This document shows, piece after piece, positions 17,910-24,686 of a stretch of DNA of 64,000 bases (position 1 is the stretch's first letter; each line of letters begins with the position of its first letter). The notes beneath the pieces were generated by a model that was given only the letters and a program-made list of their open reading frames with translations, made no database searches and was not told the DNA's origin. The position numbers and the translations under genes were made by a program. Source of the stretch: M3007 sp043764095 (GTDB lineage: Bacteria; Bacteroidota; Bacteroidia; Chitinophagales; Saprospiraceae). The stretch spans positions 1-64,000 of the forward strand of contig JAYUKX010000009.1 in assembly GCA_043764095.1 (NCBI GenBank). Direction: 5' to 3'.

Positions 17910-18473
17910 CTATCGAATCTGCTGACGAATACGGCTTAGGTGGCGCGGTGTAACACCCAAAATGGAGGCCAAGTATTGCAAAGGAATTTGTTGTAGTAAA
18001 TGGGACTCTTCCCGAAGCATTTTCTCGTACCGCTGTTCCGCAGTAAGCACAATGAGTCCATGTCGGGTATCATCTATGCCACAAATGGCGGATTCAAGGA
18101 GGCCAATATAAAAATTGTTAAATGCCGGTAATTCGTTTTGCAGCGTTCGGAGCGCAGTTTTGCTCAAAATATAGACCTGAGTATCCACCAAAGCCTGTAT
18201 ATACTCAAAAGAAGGTTTTTCTTGTAAAAAACTGTACAACGAAACCAAAAAAGATCGTTCAAGGGCAACATAAGTCGTACGTTCTTCCCCTTCTTTTATC
18301 ACATAGTAACGCATCATGCCGCTTTCAATAAAACCCAGGTATTTATTGGTTTTACCTACTTCGACAAAAAAATCGTTTTTATCATAAGATTTTAAGACAA
18401 ACGATTGCAATATTTTATCCAAGTCATCCCCCGCAAAACCAATTTTTTCAAAATATTGTTTTAATTGTTGCAT
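17910..18473 (-). CDS. Crp/Fnr-family transcriptional regulator
   Basis: A 187-residue regulator; start set at MQQLKQYFEKIGF, as earlier codons do not fit the family. An N-terminal cyclic-nucleotide-binding-like beta-roll (about residues 15-125, including YLGFIESGMMRYYV) is followed by a helix and a C-terminal winged helix-turn-helix whose recognition region reads LQYLASILGVTPRHLSRIRQ. Residues that contact cAMP in E. coli CRP are not apparent, as is usual for Bacteroidota members of this group, so the ligand is unknown. It probably regulates neighbouring minus-strand genes. It is separated from ruvA upstream by 38 nt, so could also be read through from ruvA. Confidence 0.88.
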   Translation of the reverse strand: MQQLKQYFEKIGFAGDDLDKILQSFVLKSYDKNDFFVEVGKTNKYLGFIESGMMRYYVIKEGEERTTYVALERSFLVSLYSFLQEKPSFEYIQALVDTQVYILSKTALRTLQNELPAFNNFYIGLLESAICGIDDTRHGLIVLTAEQRYEKMLREESHLLQQIPLQYLASILGVTPRHLSRIRQQIR

Positions 18474-18511
18474 GGTATCTTTTTTTGCGAATGGAGAGTA
18501 GTACACTATAC

Positions 18512-19117
18512 TTAATTACTCAAATACTTCAAAGCAAATTTAATAATCTCTTCCACTTTCAACGCCGCAGGTTGCTCCTTAGCCACTTGATTCAATGCTT
18601 TTTGCACCGGAATTCTACTAAAACCAAGCGCCATCAAGGCCGACAATGCCTCCTCGCGTGCGCCGTTATTATCCGCACCTCCCATACCGGGTAAAATAAC
18701 TGGCCCATCTGGCGATTCTTTGGTCAATTTGTCCTTCAAATCGAGGATAATCTGTTTGGCAGCCTTAGGGCCAATGCCTTTGGCGCGTTGCAAAATATGC
18801 GCCTGCTCACCAATCACCGCCGACCGCACCTCATCCACCGTCATGGCCGATAAGATCAATTGAGCCGTGGACGGGCCTACACCCGATACACCGATCAATT
18901 GTACAAATAAATTTCGCTCGGCCTGCGTAGCAAAACCGTACAGCGTATGCGCGTCCTCGCGTACATGAAAATGGGTATAAACCAGTGCCTTTTCTAATCC
19001 CTGCAAAGCTGTATAAGTACTGAGCGGAATCATCAAATGGTAGCCTACCCCATTTACTTCTAAGGTCATAAAAGCAGGGCTGCGGTATGTTATTTCTCCT
19101 CTTAAATATGCAAACAT
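18512..19117 (-). CDS. ruvA: Holliday junction branch migration protein RuvA
   Basis: RuvA binds four-way DNA junctions as a tetramer and loads the RuvB motor for branch migration in recombinational repair. The 201-residue protein has the standard domains: an OB-fold (MFAYLRGEI ... EVNGVGYHLMI), helix-hairpin-helix motifs (LIGVSGVGPSTAQLIL and AKGIGPKAAKQIILDL) at about residues 75-130, and after an acidic/Gly-rich linker the C-terminal RuvB-binding UBA-like domain (ALMALGFSRIPVQKAL). The N-terminus agrees with other RuvA proteins, which fixes the start. ruvB and ruvC are not in the window. Its promoter lies right at the start codon. Confidence 0.97.
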   Translation of the reverse strand: MFAYLRGEITYRSPAFMTLEVNGVGYHLMIPLSTYTALQGLEKALVYTHFHVREDAHTLYGFATQAERNLFVQLIGVSGVGPSTAQLILSAMTVDEVRSAVIGEQAHILQRAKGIGPKAAKQIILDLKDKLTKESPDGPVILPGMGGADNNGAREEALSALMALGFSRIPVQKALNQVAKEQPAALKVEEIIKFALKYLSN

Positions 19118-19120
19118 GGT

Positions 19121-19153
19121 GCAAAGATAGTTAGTCGTAGGGCAATTACAAAA
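19121..19153 (-). promoter_or_regulatory. ruvA promoter adjoining the start codon
   Basis: On the minus strand TTTTG (19149-19153), a 19-nt spacer and TATCTTTG (19122-19129, followed by C) make a full Bacteroidota promoter. Only CACC separates the box from ATG, so transcription would begin at or inside the start codon, implying a leaderless mRNA unless another promoter is used. Confidence 0.6.
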
Positions 19154-19362
19154 TGTACTTCTTGTAAATACTTAACCTCAAATTGCCGCCTTACTCCAGT
19201 AATTGTACTAACTTTACGCCTCATTTTTCACAAAACGCTAATTTTCGCGTATGGAGTTACGTTTTTTTGGGATGCACTTGCTGCATTACACCCAAGAACA
19301 ACACAACGAAAAACCGAAAAAAGGCTCCTGCCTTTCGTTTGGGTGGGCTAAACTACATTTTT

Positions 19363-21282
19363 ATGATTAATATTACTTTTCCAGATGGCAACGTTCGTCA
19401 GTATGCCAAAGGAACAACCGCGATGGACGTTGCTAAGTCCATCAGCGAAGGCTTGGCGCGCAATGTATTGGTGGCCAAGGTAAACGGGGAAACGCGCGAC
19501 CTTTTGCGCCCCATCAACGAGGACAGTACCATTACTTTCCTCAAATGGGAGGACAAAGAGGGCAAACAAACCTATTGGCACTCCTCGGCACACTTGCTAG
19601 CCGAAGCACTGCAAGCACTTTATCCGGATATGAAATTCGGTATCGGCCCTGCTATCGATAACGGTTTCTATTATGATGTGGATTCCGGCGAAAAACCCCT
19701 GACGGCTGCCGATTTGCCTAAAATTGAGCAAAAAATGCTCGAATTGGCGCGGAATAAATCCGTTTATACGCGTACAGAAGTGAGCAAAGCCGATGCCATC
19801 AAGTATTTCACCGAAAAAGGCGACGAGTACAAACTCGAACTACTCGACCGCCTCGAAGATGGTAGCATCACGTTTTACCAACAGGGCGATTTTGTGGATC
19901 TTTGTAAAGGGCCACATATCCCTAGCACCGAAACCATCAAAGCCGTCAAAATTACTAATTTGGCAGGTGCTTACTGGCTCGGTAAAACGGATCGTAAGCA
20001 ATTGACACGCGTCTATGCCATTACTTTTCCTAAACAAAAGGAATTGGAAGACTACTTGGCGATGATTGAAGAGGCCAAAAAACGCGACCACCGCAAACTC
20101 GGTCAGGAATTGGAACTGTTTATGTTCTCCGAAAAAGTAGGACAAGGTTTGCCAATTTGGTTACCAAAAGGAACGGCTCTGCGCGCACGCCTCGAAGATT
20201 TTTTGAAAAAAGAGCAGTTAAAACGCGGCTATTTGCCCGTTATTACGCCACATATTGGCTCTAAAAAACTCTATGTAACATCAGGACACTGGGACAAATA
20301 TGGTAAAGATTCGTTCCAACCCATCCTTACGCCTGATGAAGATGAGGAGTTTATGCTTAAGCCCATGAACTGCCCGCACCACTGCGAAATATTTGGTTAC
20401 CGACCGCGTTCGTACAAGGAATTGCCGGTGCGTTTTGCCGAATTTGGTACCGTGTATCGCTACGAGCAATCGGGCGAATTGCACGGCCTTACACGTGTAC
20501 GGTGCTTTACACAGGACGATGCGCATATTTTCTGTACCGAGGAGCAACTCAAATCGGAGTTCCTTAATGTGTTGGAACTCACGCAGTTTGTGTTGGCGAA
20601 ATTAGGTTTTGAGAATTTTACGGCTCAAATTTCCTTACGCGATCCCGAAAACCCTTCTAAATATGTGGGTACCGACGAAAATTGGCGTAAAGCAGAAGCG
20701 GCTATCATCGAAGCGGCTGCTGAAGCGGGACTGAACACGGTAACGGAATTGGGTGAAGCGGCTTTTTATGGCCCTAAACTCGATTTTATGGTGAAAGACG
20801 CACTCGGTCGCTCTTGGCAATTGGGTACGATTCAGGTGGATTATAACTTGCCAATTCGCTTTGATCTGAAATATATCGGTGCCGATAACCAGGAACACCG
20901 CCCGGTAATGATCCACCGTGCACCGTTTGGTTCTATGGAGCGTTTTACGGGTGTACTGATCGAGCATTGCGCAGGAAAATTCCCGCTGTGGCTTTCGCCA
21001 GAGCAGTTTGCTATCCTGCCTGTTTCGGATCGTTTTGTAGAATATGCCAATCAGGTGATGCAGCAATTGGGCGTGGATGACCTGCGCGGTTTTGTCGATG
21101 ATCGCAATGAGACCATTGGCAAAAAAATACGCGATAACGAATTGAAACGCATTCCGTTTATTATTGTAGTAGGCGAAAAAGAGGCAGAAGCGGGCAATAT
21201 CAGCGTCCGCAAACAAGGCGAAGGCGACCAAGGTACTATGAGTGTTGCAGAATTTGCAGCGATTATTAAATCGATGTTGTAA
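19363..21282 (+). CDS. thrS: Threonyl-tRNA synthetase
   Basis: Charges tRNA-Thr with threonine. The 639-residue enzyme starts at MINITFPDGNVRQYAKG, the beginning of the TGS domain; in-frame codons upstream (from 19183) do not match the family. Order of domains: TGS (1-60), editing/SAD domain with HSSAHLLAEAL and CKGPHIPST that remove misacylated Ser, class II catalytic core with the zinc-ligand Cys in KPMNCPHHCEIFGY, VRCFTQDDAHIF and GSMERFTGVLIEH, and the C-terminal anticodon-binding domain (about 540-639). In many Bacteroidota thrS is followed by infC-rpmI-rplT; here a Kazal-type lipoprotein gene follows instead. A short hairpin CGAAAAAAGGC/GCCTTTCG (about 19318-19340) lies in the leader. 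Confidence 0.98.
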   Translation: MINITFPDGNVRQYAKGTTAMDVAKSISEGLARNVLVAKVNGETRDLLRPINEDSTITFLKWEDKEGKQTYWHSSAHLLAEALQALYPDMKFGIGPAIDNGFYYDVDSGEKPLTAADLPKIEQKMLELARNKSVYTRTEVSKADAIKYFTEKGDEYKLELLDRLEDGSITFYQQGDFVDLCKGPHIPSTETIKAVKITNLAGAYWLGKTDRKQLTRVYAITFPKQKELEDYLAMIEEAKKRDHRKLGQELELFMFSEKVGQGLPIWLPKGTALRARLEDFLKKEQLKRGYLPVITPHIGSKKLYVTSGHWDKYGKDSFQPILTPDEDEEFMLKPMNCPHHCEIFGYRPRSYKELPVRFAEFGTVYRYEQSGELHGLTRVRCFTQDDAHIFCTEEQLKSEFLNVLELTQFVLAKLGFENFTAQISLRDPENPSKYVGTDENWRKAEAAIIEAAAEAGLNTVTELGEAAFYGPKLDFMVKDALGRSWQLGTIQVDYNLPIRFDLKYIGADNQEHRPVMIHRAPFGSMERFTGVLIEHCAGKFPLWLSPEQFAILPVSDRFVEYANQVMQQLGVDDLRGFVDDRNETIGKKIRDNELKRIPFIIVVGEKEAEAGNISVRKQGEGDQGTMSVAEFAAIIKSML

Positions 21283-21407
21283 ATATTTTTTGGTGGACAT
21301 CGTGGATTGCGAAACGTGACACCAATGGTTTTTTTTGATACCGTTTTTGGGTATCTGGGGTAATGGTTTTTGGTATCATTGATAACCGTTTTGGGTACGT
21401 TGATACC

Positions 21408-21436
21408 GTAGAGACGTTGCATTGCAACGTCTCTAC
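21408..21436. repeat. Perfect 29-nt palindrome
   Basis: GTAGAGACGTTGCA, one T, then TGCAACGTCTCTAC: two perfect 14-nt arms. GTAGAGACGTTGCAA-type palindromes are a known interspersed repeat in many bacterial genomes. The 70 nt before it contain several GATACC/GGTATC words (21339-21407), which can pair with each other. It separates thrS from the Kazal gene and could act as its terminator on either strand. Confidence 0.8.
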
Positions 21437-21536
21437 ACCCCAACCCCCAACCCCAAAAAAATCGTTCAAAACCACGTCCGCCAAAATCATCAACAATTTT
21501 CCAAACCATTTCAACACAACGTAAACGCATTACATT

Positions 21537-21770
21537 ATGAAAAACACCATCATTTTCATCACCATCCTCTGTTTGGGTCTATTGGCCTGCAAATCTGCCA
21601 AATCCGCCAACGATTGCAAAGGCAAGGCCAACCCCGATTGTGTATGCACAGAGCAATACCAACCTGTATGCGGTTGTGATAACAAAACTTATGGCAACGC
21701 TTGTGTGGCGGAATGTGCTGGCGTAAAAAAATACACCAAGGGCAAATGCCCTGGGACTGGCGGCAATTAA
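21537..21770 (+). CDS. Kazal-type protease-inhibitor lipoprotein
   Basis: A 77-residue lipoprotein. The N-terminus ends in the lipobox LLAC (Cys about 18), giving a membrane-anchored protein. The mature part is a single Kazal domain: DCVCTEQYQPVCGCDNKTYG, then NACVAECAGVKKYTKGKC, with six Cys in the usual spacing and the PVCG/TYGN core. Kazal domains inhibit serine proteases by presenting a loop before the CxxxYxPVCG segment; bacterial ones may protect against host, predator or own secreted proteases, which is inference here. Its stop overlaps by 4 nt the stop of the opposite lipoprotein gene. Confidence 0.9.
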   Translation: MKNTIIFITILCLGLLACKSAKSANDCKGKANPDCVCTEQYQPVCGCDNKTYGNACVAECAGVKKYTKGKCPGTGGN

Positions 21771-22075
21771 TTGGGCACTATTTCCAAAATATCGATCAAA
21801 TCGTCCTTGCAACGCTCCGTCTTTTCCTGCCAACGCACCTTTACCGCTAAGGGCAAGGTACTCGTTTGCAGATCAATCGTGCTATTGGAAGGAAGTGTTT
21901 CAAACCGACGTTTAATACCGTCAATTTCTATAAAATAACCACCACAACACGCACAAAGACTGAGGTCTTGTTGTGAAATCGTAGCAGCTTCGAGGGTGTC
22001 ATTGTCGTTTTTTTTGTTGCAGGCGATAGTGGCCAGCGCGAGGGAAAATAGGAATAAAATACAATGTTTTTTCAT
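21767..22075 (-). CDS. Small lipoprotein, function unknown
   Basis: A 102-residue protein with a lipoprotein signal peptide (LFSLALATIAC, Cys about 19) and a charged linker KKNDNDT. The mature part has a CACCGG cluster and one further Cys (ERCKDD), and short beta-like segments GGYFIEIDGIKRRFE and LPLAVKVRWQ. No family is recognised; similar small Bacteroidota lipoproteins with CxCCGG followed by IDG are common and uncharacterised. It is convergent with the Kazal lipoprotein gene, overlapping by 4 nt at the stops, and divergent from the XRE regulator. Confidence 0.75.
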   Translation of the reverse strand: MKKHCILFLFSLALATIACNKKNDNDTLEAATISQQDLSLCACCGGYFIEIDGIKRRFETLPSNSTIDLQTSTLPLAVKVRWQEKTERCKDDLIDILEIVPN

Positions 22076-22173
22076 AGCGTAAATTTTTACTTTTTGTAAT
22101 GAAGAGGGCTGTGGATTGGGGAACTCGACACTATGGTTCTAATCGTGTTAAATTAACCAATCTTTATAATGTT

Positions 22174-22437
22174 ATGTCTTACAACTACAAACCTGTTACA
22201 GAATTGCACCTAAAAATCCGCTTTCTACGGGAACGCTCGGGTGCAAACCAAACGGACTTAGCCAATTTTCTTGGCATTTCACAACGTGCATACAGTAAAA
22301 TAGAAAGAAACGAAACCGATATGCGCGTAGAACACTTATTGGCTATAGCGGCCTTTTACGCTTTATCGGTGACCGATTTATTTACGCACAGAGAACAAGA
22401 ACTACTATTAATGATCCTTCAACAAAAAAGCACCTGA
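22174..22437 (+). CDS. XRE-family helix-turn-helix regulator
   Basis: An 87-residue DNA-binding protein. The start MSYNYKPVTELHLK is preferred because the preceding frame (from 22099) does not resemble the family. The helix-turn-helix spans about residues 14-65: IRFLRERSGANQTDLANFLG, then ISQRAYSKIERNETDMRVEH. The tail LFTHREQELLLMIL may aid dimerisation. The layout is the same as in the second XRE protein of this window (56644-57072), with IRFLR in both. Targets are unknown; the divergent lipoprotein gene is a candidate. Confidence 0.85.
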   Translation: MSYNYKPVTELHLKIRFLRERSGANQTDLANFLGISQRAYSKIERNETDMRVEHLLAIAAFYALSVTDLFTHREQELLLMILQQKST

Positions 22438-22438
22438 T

Positions 22439-23296
22439 CTACCTCCCAGCCAGCATCCCAACTCGATCCGCCATAATCCTCCCCTTTTCATCTTTTTTCA
22501 CCGTCACAAATTCAGCAACAGGATCGTGTTCCAAAAATAGGATATGTCCATGATCCACAGCATTTTGTAATAAAACTGCCTTCTCTTCCAAGGTCACTAA
22601 CGGACGTATATCATAAGCCATTACATACGGCATCCCGATATGCCATTGCGAAGGCAGTGCATCGGCACAATAAACCACCGTACCGTACTGACTATCCAGT
22701 ACGGCCACCATCAGGGCTTCGGTATGGCCGTAATAAAACTGGACTTGAAAACCGGGCGCAAACTGGTAATTATGCACTACTGGCACAAAATGCAGTAACC
22801 CCATTTCTTGCAGCGGCACAAAATTTTCTTTTAAAAACGAAGCCCGTTCGCGCTCATTGGGATGCATTGCCCAGTTGTAATGCACCTCATTCGTCCAGTA
22901 TTTGGCACTGGGAAATGTAGGGGTAATTGCACCCGTTTCGGGGTTACGCATCAGTGCACCGCCACAATGATCGAAATGCAGGTGTGTTAAAAAAACATCG
23001 GTAATATCGGAGGGTTTTAAACCCGTTTGGGCCAGCGATTCCAGTAGCGCGCCACTGTTTTCGGGCAAAAAATGGCTACGGAATTTTTCATCCTGTTTCT
23101 CGCCCATTCCCGTGTCAATCAATATATTACGACCATCTTCGGTTTGCACCAACATGGTACGTACGGCCCAGGTACACAGGTTATTTTCGTCAGGAGGATT
23201 GAGTTTGGCCCACATACGGCGCGGGACGATACCAAACATGGCACCGCCATCTAATTTGAAAGTGCCCGAAAAAAGTGGGGTAATGCGTACTGACAT
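22439..23296 (-). CDS. Metallo-beta-lactamase-fold hydrolase
   Basis: A 285-residue MBL-fold enzyme. The first zinc motif is HLHFDHCGG (HxHxDH, about residues 108-113); later metal ligands are His in YGHTEALM, Asp in YCADALPS and His in LEHDPVAE. GRNILIDTGMG precedes them. No signal peptide is found, so it acts in the cytoplasm. The pattern LTHLHFDHCGG with this domain length resembles quorum-quenching lactonase-like and related hydrolases, but the substrate cannot be inferred. It follows the sterol desaturase gene on the same strand with a 122-nt gap holding a hairpin. Confidence 0.88.
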   Translation of the reverse strand: MSVRITPLFSGTFKLDGGAMFGIVPRRMWAKLNPPDENNLCTWAVRTMLVQTEDGRNILIDTGMGEKQDEKFRSHFLPENSGALLESLAQTGLKPSDITDVFLTHLHFDHCGGALMRNPETGAITPTFPSAKYWTNEVHYNWAMHPNERERASFLKENFVPLQEMGLLHFVPVVHNYQFAPGFQVQFYYGHTEALMVAVLDSQYGTVVYCADALPSQWHIGMPYVMAYDIRPLVTLEEKAVLLQNAVDHGHILFLEHDPVAEFVTVKKDEKGRIMADRVGMLAGR

Positions 23297-23322
23297 AGTA
23301 GTGTATGGTTATATGATTTAGA

Positions 23323-23380
23323 GGGGTAAACAGATTTCCAAGTAATTTACTTTGAAATCTGTACCAACGTACATTACCCC
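23323..23380 (-). terminator. Nested hairpin between desaturase and MBL genes
   Basis: AGATTTCCAAGTA (23332-23344) pairs with TACTTTGAAATCT (23348-23360) at 12 of 13 positions; GGGGTAA (23323-23329) and TTACCCC (23374-23380) can close an outer stem. It could end the sterol desaturase transcript or regulate the MBL leader. There is no long T-run. Confidence 0.45.
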
Positions 23381-23418
23381 AAGTGTGGCAAGACCGGCCT
23401 TAGAAAAATATTCGCCTC

Positions 23419-24675
23419 CTACGCAACAACAAGCCCTTTATCCTGCTTATCAATAACAAATGTCACTAACGCCGTAAGCAACAAACCTGTCACCACCAAA
23501 TATTTCCCATTGGTCAGCACCGTTTCCAATCCAAACCAATCGCCAGTGACATAAATCAATCCAATACCAAAAAGACTTTTGATGATTTCAAAAAGAGGCG
23601 CGTACGGATTGCGATCCATAAATTCCGAATAGGCATAAATCGACATAAAAATAAAAGCCGCATACACAAAAATACCCGGTATCCCAATCAAAGCAAGGTT
23701 GCCAAAGAAATACAACGTGAGGATAAAAACCCAAGTCAATTGAATATAAGACCAAATTTGAATAGACCTAGCCGAAGTAGGCGCGTACTTTTCAAACTGA
23801 TAAGGATTTTCAATTTTATCCACCGGAAAACGCGCTTCCACATCGGCAGGTCGCCAGCCAGTGGGCTTGAACCATATCGTGAACTTATCCATCATATTAC
23901 CAGCGTACCAAGCATCTTTTACCATCAGCCAAAGGTGCTGAAAATTGATTTTAATCGGATTCCAAGTCTTTGCAGGTCGTGTAATACCATATACAGGCGG
24001 TGCTTCCGGCAATTCTTCTTGAAAAGTACCAAATATCTTATCCCAAATAATAAAAATTTGACCGTGGTTTTTGTCCATGTACTCGCGGTTGAGCGCGTGG
24101 TGCACACGGTGGTGCGAGGGCGTAACAATGATATGCTCGAGAAAACCCATTTTACCAATATGCTGGGTATGGTACCAAAATTGGGCAAACAAATGGAGCG
24201 GCGCCACTACCGCAATCACCTGCGCTGGCACACCCAACAAAGCCGCAGGCAACAAAAATACCGTAAATAAATTGACAAATGAAGAAATACTCTGGCGCAA
24301 TGCGCAAGCCAAATTAAACTCTTCGCTGCTGTGGTGAATGGCGTGCTTATTCCAAAAAAAATTGACCTCGTGGCTCAGCCGATGCGTCCAATAACCAGAA
24401 AAATCCAACGCAATAAACGCAACAGCATACACCGCAAACGTGGACTCCACCTTGTAAATGGCCACTTTTTGAAGCAACCATCCATAAGTTAGGATAGAAA
24501 TACTCAAGCCTAACACATCTTTTACTACGTTCGTAATACCCGAACTCAAACTGGAAACACTATCCAAATGGTTATAAGTGCGGTTGCCACGCAGCCAGCC
24601 ATAGCCCTGCTCTAGCAGTACCAATACCAAAAAAGCAGGCATGGCGATGAGTAATATTTTGCCGTAAGTCTCCAT
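23419..24675 (-). CDS. Sterol desaturase family membrane protein
   Basis: A 418-residue integral membrane protein of the fatty acid hydroxylase/sterol desaturase superfamily, which uses a di-iron centre held by eight or more His. The motifs are HRLSHEVNFFWNKHAIHHS (about residues 98-116) and HHRVHHALNREYMDKNHGQ (about 190-208), between four or more hydrophobic helices. The C-terminal third adds further hydrophobic helices not found in the smallest family members. Some Bacteroidota relatives act on lipids or carotenoids; the substrate here is unknown. The ATG lies 11 nt downstream of the sucA stop, so it is cotranscribed with sucA. Confidence 0.9.
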   Translation of the reverse strand: METYGKILLIAMPAFLVLVLLEQGYGWLRGNRTYNHLDSVSSLSSGITNVVKDVLGLSISILTYGWLLQKVAIYKVESTFAVYAVAFIALDFSGYWTHRLSHEVNFFWNKHAIHHSSEEFNLACALRQSISSFVNLFTVFLLPAALLGVPAQVIAVVAPLHLFAQFWYHTQHIGKMGFLEHIIVTPSHHRVHHALNREYMDKNHGQIFIIWDKIFGTFQEELPEAPPVYGITRPAKTWNPIKINFQHLWLMVKDAWYAGNMMDKFTIWFKPTGWRPADVEARFPVDKIENPYQFEKYAPTSARSIQIWSYIQLTWVFILTLYFFGNLALIGIPGIFVYAAFIFMSIYAYSEFMDRNPYAPLFEIIKSLFGIGLIYVTGDWFGLETVLTNGKYLVVTGLLLTALVTFVIDKQDKGLVVA

Positions 24676-24686
24676 AAAATATAAAT

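Noticed and set aside
19318..19345. T-box or ribosomal-protein-type leader before thrS
   Set aside because: There is only a short hairpin with no T-box sequence or antiterminator alternative, and T-boxes are not expected in this phylum.
20635..21300. A 221-codon minus-strand frame inside thrS
   Set aside because: It lies fully antisense to a conserved catalytic domain and has no recognisable motif; a shadow of the thrS codon use.
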